This document shows positions 28,218 through 36,352 of a DNA stretch of 64,000 nucleotides, piece after piece. Location: assembly GCF_028369295.1 (NCBI RefSeq), contig NZ_JAQMYP010000038.1:38800-102799 (forward strand), written 5' to 3'. The notes under the pieces were generated by a model that was not told where the DNA came from, searched no databases, and was given only the letters and a program-made list of their open reading frames with translations. Within the stretch, counting starts at the first letter, position 1; every line of letters begins with the position of its first letter. Position numbers and translations under genes: made by a program. Source of the stretch: Streptomyces sp. HD. Lineage in GTDB: Bacteria; Actinomycetota; Actinomycetes; Streptomycetales; Streptomycetaceae.

Positions 28218-29222
28218 GTGCTGATCGGTGAAGTGGCGCGACGGTCCGGGGTCAGTGCCCGCATGCTCAGGCATTACGAGTCGCTCGGCCTGGTGCAGCC
28301 TTCGGGTCGTACGGGCTCCGGCTATCGGGAGTACTCCGACGACGACATACGGCGGATCTTCCATGTCGAGAGCCTGCGCTCGCTGGGGCTGTCGCTGCGT
28401 GAGATAGGGCGGGCACTCGACGATCCCGGCTTCGAGCCCTCGGCGCTCGTCGCCGACCTCATCCATCAGACGCGCGAACGCATCGCGGCCGAGACCGAGT
28501 TGCTCACGCGGCTCCGTCGGATCGACGCCGCGGAACCCGCCGACTGGGAGGACGTCCTCCAGGTCGTTGCGTTCCTGCGGGCGCTGGGGTCGAAGAGCGC
28601 TGCCGCGCGCCAGCGCGCCGCCCTTTCCCTGGTCGACGAGGTTCCGGTGCCGGTGGAGGCCCTGGTCGAGGCGGTATTGCGCGAGACGGAGCCGAACGTC
28701 GCCGGAGCCCTTCGATGGGCGCTGGCCCGATCGGGCGACGGCGGCACGGCACTGCTGGCGGAGGGGCTCGGCTCACCGGTGGCCGCGGTGCGGGAGCGTG
28801 CCGTCCGGTCCCTCGCCGAGATGCCCGGTGCTGAGGCCACCGCCCGGCTGCGCGTTGCCCTCGCGAACCCCGACTTCGTGGTCCGCGGGCATGCGGCTCT
28901 GGCCCTCGGGACACGGGGAGTGGCCGACGCAGTCCCGACGCTCGTCGACATGATCGTGGAGGGAAGGAACGACACCGACGCAGCCGATGCACTGAGCATG
29001 CTGACGAGCGACACCGCGACGGCGGACCGGATCGCCACCAGGCTCATCGACCGCCTCGCCCACGACACCACGCCGGCGCCTGCACGCGTCCGGCTGACGC
29101 AGGCGCTGGCGGACATCGCGGGGACCACGGCGTCAGCTGCCCTCGTAGAGCTGTCGTGTGACGGAGACCGTGCCGTTGCGCTGACCGCGGCGTACCTTCT
29201 TCGGCTGCGCCACGCAGGGTGA
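28218..29222 (+). CDS. MerR-family regulator with C-terminal HEAT repeats
   Basis: 334 aa from a GTG at 28218. Residues 1-70 are a MerR DNA-binding domain (LIGEVARRSGVSARMLRHYE, then GYREYSDDDIRRIFHVESLR), followed by the usual antiparallel dimerisation helix to about 115. Instead of a small-molecule domain, the remaining 200 residues are HEAT repeats (PVAAVRERAVRSLAEMPGAEATARLRVAL, NPDFVVRGHAALALGTRGVADAV). Protein binding could therefore replace ligand binding as the input. It lies four bases after the HEAT-repeat gene, and the shared promoter has MerR geometry. It converges with msrA, 24 bases apart. Confidence 0.9.
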   Translation: MLIGEVARRSGVSARMLRHYESLGLVQPSGRTGSGYREYSDDDIRRIFHVESLRSLGLSLREIGRALDDPGFEPSALVADLIHQTRERIAAETELLTRLRRIDAAEPADWEDVLQVVAFLRALGSKSAAARQRAALSLVDEVPVPVEALVEAVLRETEPNVAGALRWALARSGDGGTALLAEGLGSPVAAVRERAVRSLAEMPGAEATARLRVALANPDFVVRGHAALALGTRGVADAVPTLVDMIVEGRNDTDAADALSMLTSDTATADRIATRLIDRLAHDTTPAPARVRLTQALADIAGTTASAALVELSCDGDRAVALTAAYLLRLRHAG

Positions 29223-29246
29223 CGGATCCCTTCGGCCGCCTCGCGG

Positions 29247-29759
29247 TCAGTCCTCGGCGCGGGTGGGCAGCCGCCATCCCGGGCGGGGGAAGTGGCAGGT
29301 GTAGCCGTCCGGGTAACGCTGCAGGTAATCCTGATGCTCGGGCTCGGCCTCCCAGAACGGGCCCACCGGCTCCACCTCGGTGACGACCTTGCCCGGCCAC
29401 AGGCCGGAGGCGTCCACATCAGCGATCGTGTCCTCGGCGATCCGCTTCTGCTCGTCATCCACGTAGTAGATCGCCGAGCGGTAGCTGAGGCCGATGTCGT
29501 TGCCTTGGCGGTTCTTTGTGCTCGGGTCGTGAATCTGGAAGAAGAACTCCAGGATCGCGCGGAAGTCGGTCTTCGCAGGGTCGAAAATGATCTCAATGGC
29601 CTCCGCATGCGTGCCGTGGTTACGGTACGTCGCGTTCGGCACGTCACCCCCGGTGTATCCCACCCGGGTCGCCGTCACGCCCGGAAGTCGGCGGATCAGC
29701 TCCTCCATCCCCCAGAAGCACCCGCCCGCCAGTACGGCCCTCTGCGTCTGCGCAGCCAT
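29247..29759 (-). CDS. msrA: Peptide methionine-(S)-sulfoxide reductase, short form
   Basis: 170 aa. GGCFWGMEELIRRLPGV at the N-terminus holds the catalytic Cys, followed by VGYTGGDVPNATYRNHGTHAE and RQGNDIGLSYRSAIYYVDD. This compact class (about 170 residues, GMEE rather than GAER after the active site) is distinct from the 237-residue enzyme encoded at 25045 and lacks the GYCG recycling segment. The C-terminus ends YTCHFPRPGWRLP, where the Cys may take part in regeneration. The ATG at 29759 begins MAAQTQRAVLAG and has GGAGAG upstream. Confidence 0.92.
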   Translation of the reverse strand: MAAQTQRAVLAGGCFWGMEELIRRLPGVTATRVGYTGGDVPNATYRNHGTHAEAIEIIFDPAKTDFRAILEFFFQIHDPSTKNRQGNDIGLSYRSAIYYVDDEQKRIAEDTIADVDASGLWPGKVVTEVEPVGPFWEAEPEHQDYLQRYPDGYTCHFPRPGWRLPTRAED

Positions 29760-29901
29760 CGTGGCTCTCCATATCTGTCAGCTCGGTCACTCGGGCTGCT
29801 CTGCTCGCACACCGTCGGCGTCCCATGCCCGCCCTGTTTCAACGCGCGAGGGTTCCAGGCGATTCCGTGCCCGGACAAGAACCGGTGCGGGTCGTCGGGT
29901 G

Positions 29902-31056
29902 TCAGCGAGGGCGGGCGGTGTTGAGGCGGGCGGCCTGGCGGGTCAGGTGGGCTCGTTCGGCGAGGTTGGGGGCCTGTTGGGCCGCCTCGGCGTAGAGGCG
30001 GGCCGCTGTCGTGAGGTCGCCGTCGCGTTCGTGGAGGTAGGCCGCGACCGCGGTGTGACGGGGCAGGGACGGGTCCAGGGCGGCGAGGGCCGTCAGGCCG
30101 GCGCGTGGGCCGTCGGCCTCGCCCACGGCGACCGCGCGGTTGAGGCGGGCGACCGGGCTGTCGGTCACGCGTACCAGTTCGTCGTACCACTCGACGATCT
30201 GCACCCAGTCCGTCTCGTCGGCGGTCGGCGCGTCCGCGTGCAGGGCGGCGATGGCGGCCTGCGCCTGGTACTCGCCCAGCCGGTCGCGGGCGAGGGCCGC
30301 CTGCAGGATCTCGACGCCCTCCGCGATCAGCGCGGTGTCCCAGCGGCGGCGGTCCTGCTCGGCGAGCGGCACCAGGCTGCCGTCGGGCGCGGTCCGGGCG
30401 GCGCGTCGGGCGTGGTGGAGCAGCATGAGGGCGAGCAGCCCGGCGACCTCGGGGTGGTCGATCGCGGCCGCCAGCTGCCGGGTGAGCCGGATCGCCTCGG
30501 CGGTGAGGTCGATGTCGCCGGAGTAGCCCTCGTTGAAGACCAGGTAGAGGACGCGCAGCACGGTGGCGACGTCGCCGGGCTGGTCGAACCGTACGCCGGA
30601 GACCGTGCGCTTGGCCCGGCTGATCCGCTGCGCCATGGTCGCCTCGGGGACCAGGTAGGCCTGGGCGATCTGGCGGGTGGTGAGGCCGCCGACGGCGCGG
30701 AGCGTGAGCGCGACCGCCGACGAGGGTGTCAGCGAGGGGTGGGCGCAGAGGAAGTAGAGCTGGAGCGTGTCGTCCACCTGTGACGCGGGACCGGGTGGTG
30801 GTTCCTCGTCCACCAGGTCCTCGCGTCGGCGGCGGGCGGTGTCCGCGCGGGTCGCGTCCAGGAACTTGCGCCAGGCCACGGTGACCAGCCAGCCCTTCGC
30901 GTCCCGTGGCGGGTCGGCGGGCCAGACACGGACGGCCTCGACCAGCGCGTCCTGCACGGCGTCCTCGGCCGCCGCGAAGTCGGCTCCGCGGCGGATGACG
31001 ACACCGAGCACGCCCGGTGTGAGGCTCCTGATCAGGGCCTCGTCCATCTGCGTCAC
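29902..31056 (-). CDS. ECF42-type RNA polymerase sigma factor with long C-terminal extension
   Basis: 384 aa from a GTG at 31056 that overlaps the stop of the DGPF gene (GTGA). Regions 2 and 4 are seen in EDAVQDALVEAVRVWP ... DAKGWLVTVAWRKFLDATR and ALTLRAVGGLTTRQIAQAYLVPEATMAQRISRAK. The 200-residue C-terminal extension carries the family-typical YLVFNEGYSG, LALMLLHHARRAAR and a TPR-like end (LNRAVAVGE). ECF42 proteins have no classical anti-sigma factor; the extension controls them and they sit beside DGPF/YCII genes, exactly as here. The regulon is unknown. Confidence 0.92.
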   Translation of the reverse strand: MTQMDEALIRSLTPGVLGVVIRRGADFAAAEDAVQDALVEAVRVWPADPPRDAKGWLVTVAWRKFLDATRADTARRRREDLVDEEPPPGPASQVDDTLQLYFLCAHPSLTPSSAVALTLRAVGGLTTRQIAQAYLVPEATMAQRISRAKRTVSGVRFDQPGDVATVLRVLYLVFNEGYSGDIDLTAEAIRLTRQLAAAIDHPEVAGLLALMLLHHARRAARTAPDGSLVPLAEQDRRRWDTALIAEGVEILQAALARDRLGEYQAQAAIAALHADAPTADETDWVQIVEWYDELVRVTDSPVARLNRAVAVGEADGPRAGLTALAALDPSLPRHTAVAAYLHERDGDLTTAARLYAEAAQQAPNLAERAHLTRQAARLNTARPR

Positions 31057-31472
31057 TTGAAACTGCACTCCGTGATGCCGGGCTCGGCGGCCAGGAACGG
31101 GCGCAGCTCCAGCCACTCGTGGATCGGCTTCCCGCCCGCCCCGGGGGCGGCCGACAGCTCCGCGGCCAGTTCCAGGGCGCGCTCGTGGCTGTCGACGTCG
31201 ATCACCATCCAGCCGGCGATGAGGTCCTTGGTCTCGGCGAACGGACCGTCGGTGACCGGCGGGCGCCCCTCACCGTCGTACCGCACGAACGTCCCCTCGG
31301 GAGCGAGTGCCTGGCTGTCGATGAACTCGCCGGTCTGCTCCAGCCGGGCCGCGAAGTCGTTCATGTACTGCACGTGGGCCGAGATCTCCTCCGGCGTCCA
31401 CTGGTCCATCGGCACGTCGTTGACCGCGGCCGGAGCGCCTCGGTAGTGCTTCAGCAGCAAGTACTTGGCCAT
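31053..31472 (-). CDS. DGPF/YCII-domain protein
   Basis: 139 aa, a ferredoxin-like YCII fold. The name-giving VTDGPFAETKDLIAGWMVID lies at about residues 73-92, with the usual N-terminal MAKYLLLKHYRG. It is the obligate neighbour of ECF42 sigma genes; its four-base overlap with the sigma start (GTGA) indicates coupled synthesis. The ATG at 31472 is preceded by GAGGAGAA. The biochemical role of DGPF proteins is unknown. Confidence 0.9.
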   Translation of the reverse strand: MAKYLLLKHYRGAPAAVNDVPMDQWTPEEISAHVQYMNDFAARLEQTGEFIDSQALAPEGTFVRYDGEGRPPVTDGPFAETKDLIAGWMVIDVDSHERALELAAELSAAPGAGGKPIHEWLELRPFLAAEPGITECSFK

Positions 31473-31617
31473 CGTGGTTCTCCTCGGTGCTGGTGCGACC
31501 CATTGTGGTCGCGTTCACCTCGGGGACGGAGCCGGACACGGGTTCTCGACATCGCTGCCCGAACCATTTCCTGCCGGTCTCTCCTCGTCGTCGGCGATGG
31601 CCGGGAGCACCGCCGGC

Positions 31618-32547
31618 CTACGGCGCCGAAGTCCCCGTCCCCGACCCCGCCTTGGTCGCGTCCGCCCCCCAGCTCGCCAGCAGCCGCAACGCCTCCGCGG
31701 ACGGTGACCCCGGCTCCGCGTGGTAGGTGATCAGGCTCTGCTCGGTGCCGTCGGACAGACGGAACGACTCGAAGTTCAGGGTCAGTTCGCCGACGAGGGG
31801 GTGCCGGATGTGCTTGACGCCGAAGCTCTTCTCCTTGACGTCGTGCGTGGCCCACAGCCTCCGGAACTCCTCGCTCTTGACGGAGAGTTCGCCGACCAGG
31901 GCGGACAGCCGCGGGTCGTCCGGATGGCAGCCGGCGTCCATGCGCAGATAGCTGACCATGTCGGACGCCTTCTGGTCCCACTCCACGAACAGATCGCGGT
32001 ACTCGGGCTTCAGGAACACCAGCCGCGCCCAGTTCCGCTCCTGCACCGGCAGCTCCGACCAGTCGCCGAAGACGGCCGCCGCCATCCGGTTCCAGGCGAG
32101 GATGTCCGCCCGCCGGCCGGAGATGTACGCGGGCACCCCTTCGATCGAGTCCAGCAGCTGCCGCAGCACCGGCCGCACCTGCTCCGTCCGGGCGGCCGGC
32201 TTCTTCTTGTGCTGCTTGGGCTTGGCGAGGTGCGTGAGGTGCGCGTGCTCGGCGTCGGTGAGCCGCAGCGCACGGGCGATCGCGTCGAGGACCTCCGCCG
32301 AGACGTTGCGCCCGTTGCCCTGCTCCAGGCGTGTGTAGTACGCCACGGACACCCCGGCCAGCTGCGCCAGCTCCTCGCGCCGCAGACCCGGCACCCTGCG
32401 GTGCCGCCCGAAGTCCGGCAGTCCGACGTCCTCGGGCTTCAGCCGGGCCCGCCGGGTGCGCAGGAACTCGCTGAGCTCGGCACGCCGGTCCAGGCCCGCC
32501 GCGGTCTCGGCGGCCGGTCCTGTCGGGGATTCGGGCTTTTCATCCAT
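31618..32547 (-). CDS. XRE-family regulator with MmyB-like ligand-binding domain
   Basis: 309 aa. The helix-turn-helix covers about residues 50-90 (GLRREELAQLAGVSVAYYTRLEQGNGRNVS). The C-terminal part has the MmyB-like PAS-type domain hallmarks: SIEGVPAYISGRRADILAWN, the NWARLVFLKPEYRDLF phrase, and WATHDVKEKSFGVKHIRHPLVGELTLNFESF. Such regulators usually control a divergently transcribed oxidoreductase gene, and here a zinc alcohol dehydrogenase starts 175 bases away on the other strand. A fatty-acid or similar hydrophobic ligand has been proposed for the domain; that is not visible here. Confidence 0.9.
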   Translation of the reverse strand: MDEKPESPTGPAAETAAGLDRRAELSEFLRTRRARLKPEDVGLPDFGRHRRVPGLRREELAQLAGVSVAYYTRLEQGNGRNVSAEVLDAIARALRLTDAEHAHLTHLAKPKQHKKKPAARTEQVRPVLRQLLDSIEGVPAYISGRRADILAWNRMAAAVFGDWSELPVQERNWARLVFLKPEYRDLFVEWDQKASDMVSYLRMDAGCHPDDPRLSALVGELSVKSEEFRRLWATHDVKEKSFGVKHIRHPLVGELTLNFESFRLSDGTEQSLITYHAEPGSPSAEALRLLASWGADATKAGSGTGTSAP

Positions 32548-32721
32548 GCCTCAAGTATTCCCGGTCGTACGCCCATGATCCTGACCCCGCCAGTGGTAGG
32601 ACCGGCAGACGTACGTACAACCGAGGTCTGGGTGACTCCCTCGCGCTCCGGCAGGCTGGACGCCGTGCCCGGACGGATCAGAAGGCAGCCGGGCGCGCGA
32701 CCCCGCTAGGAGACCCCCGGC

Positions 32722-33762
32722 ATGACCACCGTCGCCGCATACGCAGCACCCGCGTCCAAGGCTCCGCTGGAGCGCACCACCATCGAGCGCCGTGAGGTCG
32801 GCGAGTTCGACGTCCTGATCGACATCAAGTTCGCCGGTATCTGCCACTCCGACATCCACCAGGCCCGCGAGGGCTGGGGCGAGGCGACCTTCCCGATGGT
32901 CCCCGGTCACGAGATCGCGGGCATCGTCTCCGAGGTCGGCCCCGGCGTGACGAAGTACCAGGTCGGCGACCGGGTGGGCGTCGGCTGCCTGGTCGACTCG
33001 TGCCGTGAGTGCGAGAACTGCAAGGCCGGCCTGGAGCAGTACTGCACCGGCGGCAACGTCGGCACGTACAACTCCGTCGGCAAGGACGGCGAGGTGACCT
33101 ACGGCGGCTACTCGGAGAAGATCGTCGTCGACGAGAACTTCGTCGTCCGCATCCCCGACGGTCTGTCCCTGGACGTCGCCGCGCCGCTGCTGTGCGCCGG
33201 CATCACCACCTACTCCCCCCTCCGGCACTGGAACGCCGGCCCGGGCAAGAAGGTCGCGATCCTCGGCATGGGCGGCCTCGGCCACATGGGCGTGAAGATC
33301 GCGCACGCGCTGGGCGCCGAGGTGACGGTCCTCTCGCAGTCCCTGCGCAAGCAGGAGGACGGTCTGAAGCTGGGCGCCGACCACTACTACGCGACCAGCG
33401 ACGAGAACACCTTCAAGGAGCTGCAGGGCACCTTCGACCTGATCCTCTCCACGGTCTCGGCCCCGCTGAACCTGGACCGGTTCCTGTCCCTCCTCAAGAC
33501 GGACGGCGCCTTCGTGAACGTCGGCGCCCCCGAGGAGCCCGTCGCCCTGAACCTCTTCTCCGTGATCGGCGGCCGCAAGACCCTCGCCGGCTCCGGCATC
33601 GGCGGCATCCAGGAGACCCAGGAGATGCTCGACTTCTGCGCGGAGCACGGCTTCGGCGCCGAGATCGAGCTGATCAGCGCGGACCAGATCAACGAGGCGT
33701 ACGAGCGGGTGCTCAGCAGCGATGTGCGGTACCGGTTCGTGATCGACACGGCGACGATCTGA
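32722..33762 (+). CDS. Zinc-dependent alcohol dehydrogenase, cinnamyl-alcohol-dehydrogenase/YahK-like
   Basis: 346 aa, medium-chain dehydrogenase. Catalytic zinc ligands lie in GICHSDIH and GHEIAG, the structural zinc cysteines in CRECENCKAGLEQYC, and the cofactor Rossmann motif is GMGGLGHMGVKIA. The family reduces a broad range of aldehydes, usually with NADPH. It is divergent from the MmyB-type regulator, the usual arrangement for a regulated target. The ATG at 32722 has AGGAGA upstream. A hairpin at 33849-33882 ends the gene. Confidence 0.92.
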   Translation: MTTVAAYAAPASKAPLERTTIERREVGEFDVLIDIKFAGICHSDIHQAREGWGEATFPMVPGHEIAGIVSEVGPGVTKYQVGDRVGVGCLVDSCRECENCKAGLEQYCTGGNVGTYNSVGKDGEVTYGGYSEKIVVDENFVVRIPDGLSLDVAAPLLCAGITTYSPLRHWNAGPGKKVAILGMGGLGHMGVKIAHALGAEVTVLSQSLRKQEDGLKLGADHYYATSDENTFKELQGTFDLILSTVSAPLNLDRFLSLLKTDGAFVNVGAPEEPVALNLFSVIGGRKTLAGSGIGGIQETQEMLDFCAEHGFGAEIELISADQINEAYERVLSSDVRYRFVIDTATI

Positions 33763-33848
33763 TACGACGCCGATCCGCTACGGCAGGGCGGCTGCCGATC
33801 CGCTGCGGCGACTGCTGACGCCGATGGCCTGAGCCGCCCCTGAAGACC

Positions 33849-33882
33849 GAGGGCCCCGGAGCCGCACCGCTCCGGGGCTCTC
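33849..33882. terminator. Bidirectional terminator between the dehydrogenase and the siderophore permease
   Basis: A 14-bp stem (33849-33862 with 33869-33882, one mismatch) with a six-base loop lies between two convergent genes and overlaps the last two bases of the permease stop codon at 33881. Confidence 0.7.
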
Positions 33883-35161
33883 AGCGTGTCGCCGTACGAC
33901 GCCCCAGCAGCCACAGCAGATACGGTCCGCCGACGAGTGCGGTGAGCGCGCCGACCGGGATCTCCAGCGGGGGCAGCAGGGTACGGGCGGCGAGATCGGC
34001 GGCGGTCAGGACGGTCGCGCCGGTCAACGCGGCGTTGAGGAGCGGGAGTTGGGGCGTACGGGTGAGTCGGCGGGCCAGCTGCGGCGCGGTCAGCGCCACG
34101 AACCCGATCGGCCCCGCGGCCCCGGTCGCCGTGGCGGCGAGGACGACGCCGAGCACGGTGAGCCCGAGCCGCGCCCGGTCGACCCGTACGCCCAGCCCGG
34201 CCGCCGTGTCCGGGTCGAGCCCGAGCGGCCGCATGGCTCGGCTCGCCCACGCCAGGCCCGGCAGGCAGAGAGCCAGTACGGCGGCCAGGGGCCCGGCCTG
34301 CGCCCAGCCACGCCCGTTGAGGCTCCCGGTCAGCCACAGCTTGACCTGCTCGGCGGCCTCCAGCTCGCTGTCGGTGAGATAGAGCTGCACCACGGCGGAG
34401 AGCGCGACCCCGATGCCGACGCCGGTGAGCACGAAACGGCTCGGCTGCATGCCGTGCCGCCAGGCGAGCGCGTATACGAGCCCGGCCGCGCCGAGTCCCC
34501 CGAGGACGGAGACGACCGGTACGGCACCCGGCGAACTCACGACGCCGGTCGCGAGCGCGAGCACGGTCGCGGCGGCCGCGCCATGCCCGACGCCGATGAC
34601 ATCGGGACTGGCCAGCGGGTTCCGGGTGACGGTCTGCACCAGCGCCCCGGCCAGCCCGAGCGCGGCGCCCACCATGACCCCGAGGGCGATACGGGGGACG
34701 CGCAGCTCGTTGACGACGAGGTCGTGGGGGCCGGAGCCGGTGCGCAGGGTGCGCCAGAGCTCGGGGGGTGAGAGGTAGGTCTGGCCCATGCAGGCCGAGG
34801 CCACCATGACCCCGACGAGAACCGCGAGAAGGACCAGGGCTACGGCGACGGAACGGCGGTGCAGGAGGAGGGAGACGCGGGGGTGGGGCCGGAGCAGGAC
34901 AAGCCCAGACGCCGGACCACCACCAACCGGGCCCGCACAGCGACGCCGAGCGCGCTCCAGCCGAGCGCCCTTCAGCCGAGCGCCGTCCAACCAAGCGCAC
35001 TTCAACCGCGCACCCTTCAGCCCAGCACCCTTCAGCCGAGCGCCGTTCAGTCGCGCGCCTTTCAGCGACGCCCCCTTCACCGGACACCCCTCACCCGCAC
35101 GCCGCCCAGCCGAGCGCCGTTCAGTCGCGCACCTTTCAGCGACACCCCCTTCACCGGACAC
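33881..35161 (-). CDS. FecCD-family iron-siderophore permease with pentapeptide-repeat-like N-terminal extension
   Basis: From about residue 90 it is a normal FecCD permease with some nine membrane helices and the family phrases LRVPRIALGVMVGAALGLAG, TRNPLASPDVIGV and GPIGFVALTAPQLAR. The 85 residues before it come from a 15-bp minisatellite and read as ARLKG/ARLNG units (GARLNGARLKGAGLKGARL), similar to A(D/N)Lxx pentapeptide repeats with Arg at the second place. All in-frame starts upstream of the first helix (GTG 35161, GTG 35080, some TTGs) lie in the repeat, so some of it must be translated unless initiation occurs within helix 1. The exact start is uncertain. It is the last gene of the uptake operon. 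Confidence 0.82.
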   Translation of the reverse strand: MSGEGGVAERCATERRSAGRRAGEGCPVKGASLKGARLNGARLKGAGLKGARLKCAWLDGARLKGARLERARRRCAGPVGGGPASGLVLLRPHPRVSLLLHRRSVAVALVLLAVLVGVMVASACMGQTYLSPPELWRTLRTGSGPHDLVVNELRVPRIALGVMVGAALGLAGALVQTVTRNPLASPDVIGVGHGAAAATVLALATGVVSSPGAVPVVSVLGGLGAAGLVYALAWRHGMQPSRFVLTGVGIGVALSAVVQLYLTDSELEAAEQVKLWLTGSLNGRGWAQAGPLAAVLALCLPGLAWASRAMRPLGLDPDTAAGLGVRVDRARLGLTVLGVVLAATATGAAGPIGFVALTAPQLARRLTRTPQLPLLNAALTGATVLTAADLAARTLLPPLEIPVGALTALVGGPYLLWLLGRRTATR

Positions 35162-35306
35162 CCCTAAGCCGCACGCCGCCCAGCCGAGCCGTCTCCTTCA
35201 GCCACGAGCCTTTGAGCCGCGCGCCCCTCGGCCGAGCGCCCCGCAATCGCACGCCCCTCAGCCGAGCCCTCTTCAGCCGCGCGCCCTCCAGCGACGCGCC
35301 CCTCGG
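34946..35306. repeat. 15-bp minisatellite with a 74-bp tandem duplication
   Basis: About 24 imperfect units of 15 bases (type unit CCGAGCGCCGTTCAG) run through the 5' part of the second permease frame and the gap to the first permease gene. Two units are 14 bases and one is 18, which shifts frame. Segments 35036-35109 and 35110-35183 are a 74-bp tandem duplication differing at only a few bases, so the array has expanded recently. The minus strand reads as Ala-Arg-Leu-Lys-Gly-like pentapeptides. Confidence 0.9.
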
Positions 35307-35317
35307 CCGCCCGCCCG

Positions 35318-36352
35318 TCAAGAGACCGCCCCTCTCCGCCGTACCAGCAGAACCAGCACCGGCACCCCCACCAGCGCCGTCATGACACCCGCCGGCACCT
35401 CCGCCGGAGCGCGCACGACCCGACCCGCCACATCGGCTGCCGTCAACAGCGCGGCCCCCAGCAGCGCGGACAGCGGCAGCACCGCCCCGTACCCGCCCCG
35501 CCGCAGCAGCCGCCGGGCGAGATGGGGCACCGCCAGCCCCACGAAGGCGATCGGGCCCGCCGCGGCGACCGCGGCAGCGGTCAGCAGGGTCGCCCCGAGG
35601 GCCGCGCACCCCCGTACGACAGCCACCCGATGCCCCAGCGCCCACGCCGTCTCGTCGCCCAGCGCCAACGCGTCCAGCCCTCGCGCACAGGCCAGCACCA
35701 GTACCGCCCCGCCCACGAGGAACGGCAGCATCCGTACGACCGTCCCGGCATCCCGCCCGCTCAGCGCCCCCACCTGCCAGAACCGGAACTGGTCGAGCGT
35801 GGCCGAGCTGGAGGTAAGGACCACGGTCGTGCCGCCGGCCGTCATCGCCGACAGCGCGGTCCCCGCGAGCGCCAGCTTCACCGGCGACGCCCCGCCCCGC
35901 CCGCGCGCCGCGATCCCGTACACCAGGCACGCGGCGACGACGGCGCCGGCGAAGGCGTACCAGACGTACCCTCCGAAGCCGTGTCCGAGCCCGAGGGCGA
36001 TGGCGAGGACGACGCCCGCCGCGGCCCCCTGGCTGAGTCCGAGGATGCCGGGGTCGGCGAGCGGGTTGCGGGTGACGGCCTGCAGTGCGGCCCCGGCCGT
36101 GCCGAGCGCGGCACCGGCCGCCAGCCCCACCTCGGTGCGCGGCAGCCGCAGGGACCGTACGACCAGCGCGTCCGGCGAACCCCCGCCGTGCAGCAGGGCG
36201 TCGAGCACGGCGGACGGCGGCACGGCCCGGGTGCCGACGGCGAGGCTGAGCAGGGCCGCGACGGCCACCGCGAGAACGGCGGCCGGAAAGGCCAGAGGGG
36301 AACTCATCGTCGTCGTACGCGACTCGGAGCGCTCTTGGCTCGGAGCGCTCAC
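35318..36352 (-). CDS. FecCD-family iron-siderophore permease
   Basis: 344 aa from the GTG at 36352, which overlaps the stop of the binding-protein gene (GTGA); an ATG at 36307 gives 329 aa and is also reasonable. Typical FecCD features are VRSLRLPRTEVGLAAGAALG, TRNPLADPGILGLSQGA and GPIAFVGLAVPHLARRLL, with nine to ten membrane helices. Together with the second permease it would form the heterodimeric channel of a siderophore importer. No ATPase gene lies in the operon, so the energy subunit must be supplied from elsewhere. About 157 bases of minisatellite separate it from the next permease frame. Confidence 0.9.
   Translation of the reverse strand: MSAPSQERSESRTTTMSSPLAFPAAVLAVAVAALLSLAVGTRAVPPSAVLDALLHGGGSPDALVVRSLRLPRTEVGLAAGAALGTAGAALQAVTRNPLADPGILGLSQGAAAGVVLAIALGLGHGFGGYVWYAFAGAVVAACLVYGIAARGRGGASPVKLALAGTALSAMTAGGTTVVLTSSSATLDQFRFWQVGALSGRDAGTVVRMLPFLVGGAVLVLACARGLDALALGDETAWALGHRVAVVRGCAALGATLLTAAAVAAAGPIAFVGLAVPHLARRLLRRGGYGAVLPLSALLGAALLTAADVAGRVVRAPAEVPAGVMTALVGVPVLVLLVRRRGAVS

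Noticed and set aside
34946..35306. CRISPR array
   Set aside because: Units are contiguous 15-bp degenerate repeats without unique spacers, and no cas genes are present.
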